Positions 7,804 to 16,233 of a stretch of 18,506 bases of DNA are shown here, piece after piece. Source of the DNA: CAZPBC01 sp964584775 (GTDB lineage Bacteria; Chlamydiota; Chlamydiia; Chlamydiales; SLFE01); assembly GCA_964584775.1 (NCBI GenBank), contig CAZPBC010000042.1:1-18506 (forward strand), given 5' to 3'. Position numbers and translations under genes: made by a program. Numbering within the stretch: position 1 is the stretch's first letter; each line of letters opens with the position of its first letter. The notes under the pieces are model-generated. The model did no database searches and had not been told where the DNA came from. It saw only the letters and a program-made list of their open reading frames with translations.

Positions 7804-9050
7804 CAGAGAAGGATTCCTGCAAGAAGTAGAGCTAGCAACAAGTACTCTGTCAGGGGAGCCTGGAGAAGGAGTAGTTGCTGAATTCTTTTGATGCCAGAGT
7901 GTTTCAACGCTTTCTTCGCATAGAGAGGAATTTCTTGAAGAGGAGCTCCATCCGCATTGAGTAGAGTGATCGACGCGACTTTTTGATGTTTTTGAATCGG
8001 AATCTGTAAATCTTTTTCCCAAGTGAGCTGAGCTTCAATTTTTGGCTCCTCGCCTTGGTAGTACTCCACTTGATAGGCGTTCTTTGAATAAGTTTTGAGA
8101 GGTTTGCTGCTTCCCTCAAGTGTGAGAGTGTAGGGTTGTGGTCCGCTGTTGATGAGCATTGCGGTCAATTGAGGTTGGTTGAAAGCGAGCTCAAAGAGTT
8201 TTGCTGCATCTTTAAAATTGTCTTTTCTCTCTTTTGTTCCCATTAGAACGACAATGAGCGTGCGTCCCTGGTCAGTCGCAGCAGCAACGAAGGTCTGTTT
8301 GGCGCGCGAGCCGTGCCCTGTTTTGACGCCGATCGCTTTATCGTAGTAGTAGGGAGAACTCTTCCGTAGCAATTTATTGCTTTGAACGAGCGTCATCCCT
8401 TTTTGAAACTTGGTTTCAGGGCGGGGAAAAGATGTCGTTGAGACAATCTTTCGGAAGTTGGGATTTTTGAGCGCCTCTTTGGTTAAAAGGGCCATGTCAT
8501 ACGCGGTGGTGAGGTGCTCGGGATGGTGGTGCCCATGGGCTGAGTTGAAGTAGGTGTTGCTGCAACCGATTTCCTGTAGCCGTTCGTTGACCTTGTCCAT
8601 AAATTGAGGGATGGATCCATCACAAACATATTCAGCGATCACGTTGGCAGCATCGTTTCCAGAGCAGAGCATGAGTCCGTAGAGGAGGGTTTCAAAAGTG
8701 AGCTCTTCTCCGGCCTTGATGCCGATATGGGTTCCACCAACTTCAATCCAGTGAGTCGGGACGGTGAAATTCGACTTTTCACGGTGTGCTGTCGAGATCG
8801 ATCCGATGGCATTTCGAGATGCAGCAACGGGCGTTTGGAGAGTGTTGCCCTTCTCCTCAAGTGCAACAAAGGCGGTCGCAATTTTGGTGATACTTGCGGG
8901 TGCGCGCTGCTTGTGGGGATTTTTTTCGTAGAGGATAGCGCCGGTGTCTGCATTCATTAGAATGGCAGTGTCAGCATGGACTCGGGTTTCGAGCTTTGCC
9001 TCAAGGGAGAGGGTGAGAAGAAGAGGAATGATGCAGGAGAGCACTTTCAT
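7767..9050 (-). CDS. dacF: D-alanyl-D-alanine carboxypeptidase (DacF/PBP5 family)
   Basis: This 427-aa class S11 penicillin-binding protein has a signal peptide at 1-18 (LEA) or up to 26 (VHA). The active-site motifs are all present: SITK at 53-56 with nucleophile Ser53 and Lys56, SGN at 130-132, and KTG at 242-244. A segment of about 35 residues between SITK and SGN is typical of the family. The C-terminus has a strongly hydrophobic helix (about 400-420) followed by SKRR, which should anchor it to the inner membrane with the enzyme in the periplasm. It removes the terminal D-Ala from peptidoglycan pentapeptides, which fits the transient septal peptidoglycan of chlamydiae. It follows rsmB by 11 bp on the same strand. 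CT551 is dacF in Chlamydia. Confidence 0.93.
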   Translation of the reverse strand: MKVLSCIIPLLLTLSLEAKLETRVHADTAILMNADTGAILYEKNPHKQRAPASITKIATAFVALEEKGNTLQTPVAASRNAIGSISTAHREKSNFTVPTHWIEVGGTHIGIKAGEELTFETLLYGLMLCSGNDAANVIAEYVCDGSIPQFMDKVNERLQEIGCSNTYFNSAHGHHHPEHLTTAYDMALLTKEALKNPNFRKIVSTTSFPRPETKFQKGMTLVQSNKLLRKSSPYYYDKAIGVKTGHGSRAKQTFVAAATDQGRTLIVVLMGTKERKDNFKDAAKLFELAFNQPQLTAMLINSGPQPYTLTLEGSSKPLKTYSKNAYQVEYYQGEEPKIEAQLTWEKDLQIPIQKHQKVASITLLNADGAPLQEIPLYAKKALKHSGIKRIQQLLLLQAPLTEYLLLALLLAGILLCYLIFSKRRINS

Positions 9051-9061
9051 TTGGGATGATT

Positions 9062-10210
9062 CTAACTGCGGGATCGATAAAAAACCACTCCAAAAAATCC
9101 ATCCATCCCGCCGGGGGTGGGGAGAGTTTTGAAGGGCTCCTTCTCGACTGTCAAACCATGGGCTTTCTGAAAAAAGTCCATCTGCTGCTCATTCTCCTGC
9201 TTTAGTAGGCTGCAAGTTGCGTAGACGATTCTTCCTGTGGGTTTTAGGTAGGTCAGCGCTTCGGCAAAGATCTCTCTTTGCTCTTCGACGAGGCGATCGA
9301 CCATCTCTGGGGTGAATTTCCACTTCATATCTGGGTTGCGGCGGTAGGTTCCGGTTCCTGTGCAGGGAGCATCGACTAAAACCCAATCCATCTGTTTTTT
9401 CAATCGTTTGAGCTGAGGATGTCCTGGGAGGAGACTTTGCGCTGTTTGAATGGTCGCTCGATGGAGACGCTTCTTGGCCTGGACATGGGCACTTTTTCGG
9501 ATATCGTGGAGGTAAATCTGCCCAGAACGCTCCATGGCAGGGGCGAAGGCGAGTGTTTTTCCTCCTGAGCCCGAACAGTAGTCAAGGACATGCTCTCCTG
9601 GAGCGGTCTCCACGAGCGCTGCAACAAGCTGGCTTGCTTCATCCTGCACCTCAAAAAGGCCTTCGGTGAACTCGGGGAGCGTGAAAAAATTGCATTTTTG
9701 ATGAACTTGGATCCCGACAGGGCTCCTCTCGGTCTTTGAGACGGAAAGTCCGCGAACCTCCAGTTTCTTCAGTAGCTCATCCCTTGTGGTGAGAAGCGTG
9801 TTGGCACGGAGTGTTGTCGGCGCTCGCTGGTTATTCGTGAGGGCGATCTCTTCTGCCTTTTCTTGACCGTATTGATCTACCAAGATTTCAAAAAGTGTTT
9901 TTGGGCAGCTGCAAAGCAGGTGAGGGGGGAGGTCAAAGTGCTCTTTGGGGTGATCCAGCTTTGAGGAGACCTCTAGGAGCGTCTCTACACGGCCCTCCCA
10001 GGTTAAAGGGCGTGGGGTGAGAGCGTCGATGAGTCCCTTCCAACGGATCAGTTGGTAGGCGTTTTCAGCAACAAAGGCACGGTCTTTCGATCCCAAGGAT
10101 TTGTGGGACCGAAAGTAAAAATTTAAATGCGCATCGAAAGCAACAGGTTTTGCTTCATAGGCTTTTAAAACAGAAACTAAGTGGTTTATACGAAATCTTT
10201 TTGCTTGCAT
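9062..10210 (-). CDS. rsmB: RsmB/Fmu-type 5-methylcytosine rRNA methyltransferase (NOL1/NOP2/Sun family)
   Basis: This 382-aa protein has a helical N-terminal RNA-binding part (1-130) and then a Rossmann methyltransferase. The SAM loop is DYCSGSGGKT starting at Asp210. Motif IV is VDAPCTGTG with Cys283, and motif VI is YATCSLL with Cys333. In this family the motif VI cysteine attacks the cytosine ring and the motif IV cysteine releases the product. DEASQLVA at about 190-197 is another family signature. It likely methylates a 16S rRNA cytosine (C967 type), but other family members hit different sites, so the exact target is inferred. It is shorter than E. coli RsmB (429 aa). It lies 11 bp upstream of dacF. 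An AAAGG-type ribosome site precedes the ATG. CT553 in Chlamydia is called fmu. Confidence 0.88.
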   Translation of the reverse strand: MQAKRFRINHLVSVLKAYEAKPVAFDAHLNFYFRSHKSLGSKDRAFVAENAYQLIRWKGLIDALTPRPLTWEGRVETLLEVSSKLDHPKEHFDLPPHLLCSCPKTLFEILVDQYGQEKAEEIALTNNQRAPTTLRANTLLTTRDELLKKLEVRGLSVSKTERSPVGIQVHQKCNFFTLPEFTEGLFEVQDEASQLVAALVETAPGEHVLDYCSGSGGKTLAFAPAMERSGQIYLHDIRKSAHVQAKKRLHRATIQTAQSLLPGHPQLKRLKKQMDWVLVDAPCTGTGTYRRNPDMKWKFTPEMVDRLVEEQREIFAEALTYLKPTGRIVYATCSLLKQENEQQMDFFQKAHGLTVEKEPFKTLPTPGGMDGFFGVVFYRSRS

Positions 10211-10277
10211 TCCCTTTTACTCACAAAAAGTTTACAATAGATTGCGCGAAATTATCAATGATTCAACGGAGAAACAT

Positions 10278-10676
10278 ATGACATCATTTTATCCTATTAT
10301 TCAGTTAATTGGCCGTGTGCTGATGAGCTTGATTTTCTTCTATGCTGCGTACTCAAAAGTGAATCACTGGGATGGGACACTGGCAGAGATTGCTGGGAAG
10401 GGGATTCCCCAGGGGCCCATTCTCCTCTTTTTGATCTGTCTTGTCGAATTTCTCGGAGCCCTCTGCTTGGTGATTGGATACAAAACAAGGCTTGCTTCCT
10501 ACTTTCTCTTCGGTGCGATGATTGTGACTATCTACCTCTTTAACGATTTCTGGAATCTTTCAGGCTCGCAAAAAGACTTGCAGTTCGCTCTTTTTCTAAA
10601 AAACCTCGCAATCATGGGTGGTCTATGCTTAGTGGCTGTGGCTGGAGCTGGATCCCTCTCTATCGATAAGAAATAA
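10278..10676 (+). CDS. DoxX-family integral membrane protein
   Basis: This is a 132-aa protein with four predicted membrane helices: about 6-26, 45-65, 70-90 and 102-122. The FFYAAYSKV segment at the end of helix 1, and a second helix ending LVIGYKTRLAS, are typical of DoxX/YphA-like proteins. The family is linked to thiol/sulfur redox balance and terminal oxidase partners in some bacteria; the role here is unknown. I start it at ATG 10278 because GGAG (10268-10271) sits six bases upstream. An in-frame TTG at 10242 would add 12 polar residues and has no ribosome site. It precedes lnt by 5 bp, so the two are almost surely cotranscribed. Confidence 0.85.
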   Translation: MTSFYPIIQLIGRVLMSLIFFYAAYSKVNHWDGTLAEIAGKGIPQGPILLFLICLVEFLGALCLVIGYKTRLASYFLFGAMIVTIYLFNDFWNLSGSQKDLQFALFLKNLAIMGGLCLVAVAGAGSLSIDKK

Positions 10677-10681
10677 GTCTT

Positions 10682-12325
10682 TTGAAAAAGTTTTTACTCT
10701 TCCTATGTTCATGGCTGATCGTTTCTCTCGGTCAGCCCTCCTTTTCATACTGGTTCTCGATCGGAGCGGCTTGTGTCGGCTTTGCTTTGTTCTTTCATCT
10801 TCTCTCTCAAGAAGATAACTCCAAAAGGCGCTTCTATTTGGGGTGGGGGTGGTACACCCTCGTGCAGATGGTTTGGCTCACCTGGAGTTGGGGACACCCC
10901 TATTCCTATATCTATATTCTTTATGTCTTAGCCTCTCTGTTTTTAGGGTTGCAGTTCGGAATTCTTGCCCTTTTTGTGACTGAAAAACGGATCCGGCAAT
11001 TTTCGGGAATATTGATGCTCAGCGCTCTTTGGACGCTGATTGAATACTCGAGGCTTTATCTCTTCTCGGGACACCCTTGGCACCCGATAGGTCTTGCACT
11101 AAGCGCAAACCTCTACTCGAGGCAGTTTGCCGCTCTTTTAGGAACGTATGGTTTGACCTTCTGGGTGATGCTGACAAACCTTTTCTTTGCCCGAGCCCTG
11201 CAGACACGCATCTGGAGCCCTCGTGGTTTAGCATTTGCCGTTGTCGCGGCCACCCCTTACCTTTTTGGATGGGCGGTCGTCTCTCATCACCATGCACTAG
11301 TGGATGATTCAGAGACCCTCCGTGTGGCTCTTGTGCAGACGGTCTTCCCGATAGAGGAGACGTTGCCCTTTGAAGCGCGAGGAGACTATCTGGCTTATAT
11401 CTTGGAGGAGTGGAGGACAATCCTGACTTTAACCCAACCTCTAGGAGATGATCAGGTGGATCTGATCGTTCTACCAGAGCTGGTCGTTCCTGCAGGAACC
11501 TACTATCTGATTTTTGACCTCAAAGAGGTCAAACAGCTCTTTGTCGAGGTGTTTGGACCCGAGGCGGCGATGAAAATGGCTCCTCTTGAGCAGCACCTGG
11601 CCTCCCGTGAAGCTTCAGGGCAAGTTTTGGTGAACAATGCCTACATGCTCCAGAGCCTTGCCAACGTCACAGGTAGCGATGTAATCGCTGGTTTGGAGGA
11701 TTATGAATGGGGTTCGGGCGGGGAGCATTTGGCTTACACGGCTGCATATCTTTTTTCGAAAGAGGGAGAACTTCCAAAGCGTTATGAGAAACGCATCTTG
11801 GTTCCGATGGGGGAGTATATTCCCTTCTCTTTCTTGAGAACCCTAGCTGCCAGCTACGGTATCAGTGGCTCTTTTACGGCTGGGGAGAGCGCTAAAGTCT
11901 TTGACATTGATAAGGCTTCGGTCGGCTTTTCGATTTGTTATGAAGAGCTTTTTGGCGGTTTGATGAAAGAGAACAAGGACGAAGGGGCCACACTCCTTGT
12001 GAATTTGACGAGCGATATCTGGTATGAGGGGTATGGCCTCCCCCGCGTTCACCTAGAGCATGCACGCCTTCGGCCTGTAGAAATGGGTCTTCCTTTGATC
12101 CGCTCCTGTAATACGGGTGTCACCTGTGTCATCGACTCTCTAGGCCGTGATGTTGCCCGCCATGGAGAGACTCCTCAAGAAGAGGAGAAGGAGCCTGGCC
12201 TCTTGGTGGCCAATGTCCCGCTCCACACGTATTCAACGCCTTACCTTTTTTGGGGAGATCGGGGGATTTTGCTCCTCTCCATCCTTTTCTTAGTTCCTCT
12301 ACTGAGGCGCCCAGGTAAAGGTTAG
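10682..12325 (+). CDS. lnt: Apolipoprotein N-acyltransferase Lnt (CutE)
   Basis: This 547-aa polytopic enzyme adds the third acyl chain to the N-terminal cysteine of lipoproteins in the inner membrane. Six or so hydrophobic helices fill residues 1-205. A periplasmic nitrilase-type domain follows at about 215-510, and a last membrane helix lies near the C-terminus (FWGDRGILLLSILFLVPLL). The catalytic triad is visible: Glu266 in LPELVVP, Lys370 in YEKRILVPMGEYIPF and Cys419 in SICYEELFG (E. coli E267, K335, C387). The Glu-Lys gap is 104 residues instead of 68, owing to an insert near 275-335. The start is TTG 10682, five bases after doxX. A substrate, the LptE-like lipoprotein, lies in the same window. 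The order lnt-lpxC-fabZ-lpxA-fmt is that of Chlamydia. Confidence 0.94.
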   Translation: MKKFLLFLCSWLIVSLGQPSFSYWFSIGAACVGFALFFHLLSQEDNSKRRFYLGWGWYTLVQMVWLTWSWGHPYSYIYILYVLASLFLGLQFGILALFVTEKRIRQFSGILMLSALWTLIEYSRLYLFSGHPWHPIGLALSANLYSRQFAALLGTYGLTFWVMLTNLFFARALQTRIWSPRGLAFAVVAATPYLFGWAVVSHHHALVDDSETLRVALVQTVFPIEETLPFEARGDYLAYILEEWRTILTLTQPLGDDQVDLIVLPELVVPAGTYYLIFDLKEVKQLFVEVFGPEAAMKMAPLEQHLASREASGQVLVNNAYMLQSLANVTGSDVIAGLEDYEWGSGGEHLAYTAAYLFSKEGELPKRYEKRILVPMGEYIPFSFLRTLAASYGISGSFTAGESAKVFDIDKASVGFSICYEELFGGLMKENKDEGATLLVNLTSDIWYEGYGLPRVHLEHARLRPVEMGLPLIRSCNTGVTCVIDSLGRDVARHGETPQEEEKEPGLLVANVPLHTYSTPYLFWGDRGILLLSILFLVPLLRRPGKG

Positions 12326-12394
12326 GCTATCATCGAGGTGGATTTTAATGCGGCACTTGTCGTAAGATAGCGTTCTTAAAATGAAGGATTTACT

Positions 12395-13261
12395 GTGATT
12401 GTTGCCCGTGAGAGGCCTCAAAAAACTCTAAAAAAGCCTGCCCAGTTTTCTGGAATTGGACTCCACTCAGGTCAGCCTGTTGAGATGCGTTTTGTTCCAA
12501 AGGAAGTCGGGTTTGGAATCCAGTTTTGTCGGACAGATCTTCCCGAGCGCCCTCTGGTCCCTGCCAAGCTAGAAAATGTCATTGATACAACGAGAAGTAC
12601 GACGATCGGAGTTGAAGGGGCTCACGTTCAGACCGTGGAGCACGTCCTCTCTGCTCTGAAGGCATATGAGATCGACAATTTGATGATTGAGGTTTCAGAT
12701 AAAGAGCCTCCTATTGCGAGCGGTGGTTCAGACCTTTTTGTTGAGATGATCGAAAAGAGTGGTATTGAAGAGCAGGCTGGCACGGTTCCTGTACTCCACT
12801 TAGAAAAACCCATTTTCTGGTCGAACGAAAATTCCCACCTCGTTGCCCTTCCTTACAAAGGCCTTCGTCTTAGCTACACGCTCGACTATCCGAATGCCAA
12901 AGCTTTGCAAAACCAATTTTACTCGGTCTATCTCACCCCCGAGAGTTTCAAAAGAGAGATCGCCCCCTGCCGGACCTTCTCTTGCTATGAGGAGGTGGAG
13001 TTTTTGATCGACCAAGGATTGATCAAAGGGGGGAGCTTGGACAACACGGTGATTGTCAAAGGAGAGCAGGTCTTTAGTAAAGAAGGACTTCACATGCCAG
13101 AAGAGATGGCAGCACACAAAATATTAGATTTAATTGGAGATCTATCCCTTTCAGGGTTATCTTTAGAAGCGCATTTGATCGGGTACCGCAGCGGTCATGA
13201 TGCGAATGTGACTTTTGCGAAAGAGATTTTAAAGGCTGCGGAGATGGAGTTAAGTAAATGA
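12395..13261 (+). CDS. lpxC: UDP-3-O-acyl-N-acetylglucosamine deacetylase LpxC
   Basis: This 288-aa enzyme is the committed step of lipid A synthesis and zinc-dependent. FSGIGLHSG (18-26) is the family opening. The metal and catalytic residues are Glu82-His83 in TVEHVLSAL, His241 and Asp245 in AAHKILDLIGDL, and His268 in GYRSGHDANVTF. The start is GTG 12395, supported by AAGGA at 12384-12388 with six bases between. It is separated from lnt by 69 bp with no clear terminator or promoter. It overlaps fabZ by 4 bp (ATGA), so the two are translationally coupled. Coupling balances lipid A deacetylation against FabZ's supply of acyl chains for phospholipid, a well-known trade-off. Confidence 0.96.
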   Translation: MIVARERPQKTLKKPAQFSGIGLHSGQPVEMRFVPKEVGFGIQFCRTDLPERPLVPAKLENVIDTTRSTTIGVEGAHVQTVEHVLSALKAYEIDNLMIEVSDKEPPIASGGSDLFVEMIEKSGIEEQAGTVPVLHLEKPIFWSNENSHLVALPYKGLRLSYTLDYPNAKALQNQFYSVYLTPESFKREIAPCRTFSCYEEVEFLIDQGLIKGGSLDNTVIVKGEQVFSKEGLHMPEEMAAHKILDLIGDLSLSGLSLEAHLIGYRSGHDANVTFAKEILKAAEMELSK

Positions 13262-13743
13262 TGACGACTGAAGAGACAAAAATGCCAAGCCAACTAGATC
13301 TGACGGAGATTGTCAAGGTCCTTCCACATCGTTACCCTTTTCTGCTAGTGGACCGTATCACTGAGGTCAATTTAGAAGAGAAGTATATTGTCGGTAAGAA
13401 AAACCTCACGATCAATGAGGCGTTCTTTCAGGGGCACTTTCCAGGAAATCCCATCATGCCAGGTGTTCTGATTGTTGAAGCACTCGCTCAGACAGGGGGC
13501 GTTTACGTCCATCTACAAGGGTATAAAAAGTTAGCGGTCCTTCTCAATATCAGCAACGCGAAGTTTCGCAACCCTGTTTACCCTGGTGACACCCTGACGC
13601 TACGAGTCGAGGAAAAACTCCTAACGAACAAAGGAGGGAAGTTCCAAGCCTTTGCCTATGTTGGAGAGAAGCTCGCCACTCAGGCTGAAGTGGGCTTTGT
13701 CTTCGTTGATCAAGAAAGCGTCAAAGTAAAAACAGATTCATAA
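13258..13743 (+). CDS. fabZ: (3R)-hydroxyacyl-ACP dehydratase FabZ
   Basis: This is a 161-aa hot-dog-fold enzyme of fatty-acid elongation. LPHRYPFLLVDR (22-33) is the family opening. FQGHFPGNPIMPGVLIVEALAQ holds the catalytic His60 and Glu74. It removes water from 3-hydroxyacyl-ACP, competing for the same pool that LpxA uses as acyl donor. Two ATG codons are adjacent (13258 and 13261); the first overlaps the lpxC stop as ATGA, giving tight coupling. About ten extra residues precede the fold compared with short FabZ proteins. lpxA follows after 16 bp. Confidence 0.96.
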   Translation: MMTTEETKMPSQLDLTEIVKVLPHRYPFLLVDRITEVNLEEKYIVGKKNLTINEAFFQGHFPGNPIMPGVLIVEALAQTGGVYVHLQGYKKLAVLLNISNAKFRNPVYPGDTLTLRVEEKLLTNKGGKFQAFAYVGEKLATQAEVGFVFVDQESVKVKTDS

Positions 13744-13759
13744 GAAAAGGCGAAATCCG

Positions 13760-14638
13760 ATGAGTAACCAAAACATCCATCCCTCCGCAATGATCGAAGA
13801 AGGAGCAGAAATTGGCGACAATGTCACCATTGAGCCCTATGCGGTGATCAAGAAGAATGTCAAGCTGAAGGATAATGTCGTCGTCAAGTCACACGCCTAT
13901 ATTGAAGGCCACACGACGATTGGGAAAGGAACAGTCATTTACCCTAGTGCCAGTATCGGATGTCAAGCGCAAGCCCTCAACTATAGAGGGGAGAGAACCT
14001 TTATTGAGATTGGAGAGAATTGTCAAATCCGTGAGTTTGTGACTATTAACTCCTCACTCGGTGAAGACACGTTTGTCCGTATCGGCGACAACTGTATGAT
14101 TATGGCGTATTGTCATATCGCCCATAACAGCTTGATTGGAAAGAATGTGATCATGAGTAACAACGCAGCGATTGCGGGGCATGTGACCATTGGAGATCAC
14201 GCGATCATCGGTGGGAAGACGCCGATTCACCAATATGTCCGTGTGGGTAAATATGCGATGGTCGGAGGTTTCTCTCGTGTGGGACAGGATATCCCTCCCT
14301 ATACGATTGGTGGGGGAATCCCGTATAAGTTTGGGGGACTCAACCTTGTTGGATTGAAGCGGCATGGCTTTCCTATCGAAACACGCCGTCAACTAGCCAA
14401 GGCCTTCCGCTTTGTTTACCGCTCGAAGATGTGTCTTGAGGATGCTCTGATTTGTATCGAGCAAGAGCTAGAGCCTCTTCCAGAGATTAAAGTTTGGCTC
14501 GATTTCTGCCGCACTTCTAGACGTGGAATTATCGGACTTGGTGGCATCACAGGGAAATTTGAAGTCAGTGAAGATACCCTGTGTCTTGAAGAGGACCTCG
14601 AAGAGGTTCAGGAGCTGACTGACAGTGTCGTATCGTAA
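13760..14638 (+). CDS. lpxA: UDP-N-acetylglucosamine O-acyltransferase LpxA
   Basis: This 292-aa trimeric enzyme catalyses the first step of lipid A synthesis, moving a 3-hydroxyacyl chain from ACP to UDP-GlcNAc. Residues 1-195 are a left-handed beta-helix of hexapeptide repeats (patterns such as IGDNVT, IGKGTV, IGENCQ, IGKNVI, IGDHAI). The catalytic base is probably His122 in AYCHIAHNS (His125 in E. coli). LNLVGLKRHGFP marks the switch to the C-terminal helical domain. It is about 30 residues longer than the E. coli protein (262 aa), with the extra at the C-terminus. AAGG precedes the ATG. The 3' end overlaps fmt by 14 bp. Confidence 0.96.
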   Translation: MSNQNIHPSAMIEEGAEIGDNVTIEPYAVIKKNVKLKDNVVVKSHAYIEGHTTIGKGTVIYPSASIGCQAQALNYRGERTFIEIGENCQIREFVTINSSLGEDTFVRIGDNCMIMAYCHIAHNSLIGKNVIMSNNAAIAGHVTIGDHAIIGGKTPIHQYVRVGKYAMVGGFSRVGQDIPPYTIGGGIPYKFGGLNLVGLKRHGFPIETRRQLAKAFRFVYRSKMCLEDALICIEQELEPLPEIKVWLDFCRTSRRGIIGLGGITGKFEVSEDTLCLEEDLEEVQELTDSVVS

Positions 14639-15581
14639 CCGCGTCATCTTTTTCGGAACCCCTGAATTTGCAAAGCACTCGCTTTCCAAAATGGTCGAGG
14701 CAGGTGTCAACGTTGTCGCCGTCGTGACAAGGACCGATAAACCGCGTGGACGCTCAAAGGCACCCCAACCCTCCCCAGTGAAAGAGTACGCTCTAGAACA
14801 CCTTTCTGAGATTCCTCTTTACCAACCTGAAAAAGCTTCTGATCCTGCCTTTGTAGAAACGCTTGCTGCGCTCAGTCCCGATCTTTTTGTGGTGGTGGCT
14901 TACGGTGAAATCTTGAGCGTTGACCTTCTTAACACGGCGCGTCTCGCTGCGATCAATGTCCATGCTAGCCTCCTTCCGAAATGGAGGGGAGCAGCTCCCA
15001 TAGAACGCTCTCTTCTTGCAGGCGATGAAAAAACAGGCGTGACTATCATGCACATGGTCAAAAAAATGGACGCGGGCGACATGATCCGACAGAAGAGTTT
15101 AGCGATTGGGACTGAGATGAACTCAGGTGAACTACGTGAGCGCCTTCAAGAGGTCGGAGCGGATGCCTTGATAGAGGTGGTCAAGGAGTACGAGACAACG
15201 ACCCCTAAATCGACTCCCCAAGATGAAACGCTGGTGACCTACGCTCCAAAGATCGAACTTGAAGATGCTGAGGTCGACTGGTCTCGTCCTGCGAGAGAGT
15301 TGCAGCTGCTGATCCGTGCGATGACGCCTGTGCCTGGAGCATGGTGCTGGGTCGAACACAAGGGTCAAAAAAAGAGGCTTAAAATTCTCAAAAGCAGCTC
15401 CGTCTTTGGATATAGTGGTCTGCCCGGCACCTTTTTAGAGTATGGGAAAGGGGGGATTATTGTCTCAGCAGGTGAGGAGGCTCTCAGACTCCAAGTCCTT
15501 AAACTTGAAGGAAAAAAGGAAATGAGTGCTGAGGAGTTTACGCGCGGAATCCCGCAGGATCAATTTAAGCTTTTTCTTTAG
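14625..15581 (+). CDS. fmt: Methionyl-tRNA formyltransferase Fmt
   Basis: This 318-aa protein transfers formyl from 10-formyl-THF to Met-tRNA for translation initiation. Motifs: VIFFGTPEFA (7-16), VVVAYGEIL (89-97), NVHASLLPKWRGAAPI (111-126, with Asn111 and His113 of the catalytic centre), then MDAGDM (148-153, catalytic Asp149). The C-terminal tRNA-binding domain follows from about 205. The start is GTG 14625, inside the end of lpxA (14-bp overlap); AGGAG at 14610-14614 supports it and no ATG is available nearby. It closes the conserved lnt-lpxC-fabZ-lpxA-fmt row. Confidence 0.96.
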   Translation: MSYRNRVIFFGTPEFAKHSLSKMVEAGVNVVAVVTRTDKPRGRSKAPQPSPVKEYALEHLSEIPLYQPEKASDPAFVETLAALSPDLFVVVAYGEILSVDLLNTARLAAINVHASLLPKWRGAAPIERSLLAGDEKTGVTIMHMVKKMDAGDMIRQKSLAIGTEMNSGELRERLQEVGADALIEVVKEYETTTPKSTPQDETLVTYAPKIELEDAEVDWSRPARELQLLIRAMTPVPGAWCWVEHKGQKKRLKILKSSSVFGYSGLPGTFLEYGKGGIIVSAGEEALRLQVLKLEGKKEMSAEEFTRGIPQDQFKLFL

Positions 15582-15609
15582 TCGTGTTCGAGCGTAAAAT
15601 AGACTTGAT

Positions 15610-16230
15610 ATGAACGTAGCAACTACACCCATCCATCCCACTTTTCCAAAAAGTTGGGCTCCTGTCGAAGCAGGAATGACCTTTCCTGATATCCCCAAAG
15701 TGGTGGGTCTCGCTGTCCGGGTTTTTCCTTTCCTCCGTCAGGTGGCTGTCTTGATGATTGGTTTTGGAACGCTCTTTCAAGGAATCCGTTTTTACAAAGA
15801 GTCTGGAGCAAACAAAACCTCTTTTGTTTTTTGGCAGGTCCTTTATGGAGCGGGCCTTTTCATATCGGGGATCTTAGGGGTCACAGCAGAATTCAACTAT
15901 CTGGTGGATAATGAGGTGAGCTCTCTCTACAAGAAATGCAGTTGGACTGCCAATATCACCTTTATTTTTGCCTGTCTCTCAGGTCTTCGCCTTAACCATG
16001 AGAAGTACAAGGAGGGGCTTGAGCTCTCCAAGAGTGAACACACTGCTGACCATGAGCGAGGTGTCCGGATGCTCTATTCTGCTGTAACGGGTGTCTTAGC
16101 TTGTCTAAGCTACTTGATCTCGACTCTCTTTTTCCTCTTCGAGGTGATGACAGGATGGGCGATTCTCCTCTGTGTGATCGGCTGCGCCTTCTCTACCTTT
16201 CAAGTCATTTACGAGTACTTTTTCATCTAA
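15610..16230 (+). CDS. Multi-spanning membrane protein, family unknown
   Basis: This is a 206-aa protein with no recognised motif. After a polar, proline-containing N-terminus (1-40) without a cleavable signal, I see hydrophobic stretches at about 45-60, 73-93, 112-126, 152-172 and 176-200. The last two are separated by only a short turn, like the bilobed hydrophobic hairpin of chlamydial inclusion membrane (Inc) proteins. A short charged loop at 127-150 (KYKEGLELSKSEHTADHERG) separates helices 3 and 4. It follows fmt by 28 bp and precedes the LRR protein by 3 bp, so it is probably cotranscribed with the latter. In Chlamydia the gene next to fmt (CT529, Cap1) is also an inclusion membrane protein, so a host-facing role is plausible but unproven. 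No good ribosome site is visible. Confidence 0.82.
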   Translation: MNVATTPIHPTFPKSWAPVEAGMTFPDIPKVVGLAVRVFPFLRQVAVLMIGFGTLFQGIRFYKESGANKTSFVFWQVLYGAGLFISGILGVTAEFNYLVDNEVSSLYKKCSWTANITFIFACLSGLRLNHEKYKEGLELSKSEHTADHERGVRMLYSAVTGVLACLSYLISTLFFLFEVMTGWAILLCVIGCAFSTFQVIYEYFFI

Positions 16231-16233
16231 AAT

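Noticed and set aside
8604..8960. Plus-strand frame of 118 codons within dacF, and similar antisense frames in lnt, lpxA and fmt
   Set aside because: They are antisense shadows of genes with intact catalytic motifs; none has a domain or a ribosome site.
10242..10277. Upstream TTG start for the DoxX gene
   Set aside because: It adds 12 polar residues before a typical DoxX N-terminus and lacks a ribosome site, while ATG 10278 has GGAG at ideal spacing.
12326..12371. GCTATC/GATAGC inverted repeat between lnt and lpxC
   Set aside because: Arms of 6 bp are 34 bases apart and no T-run follows; it is within chance expectation.
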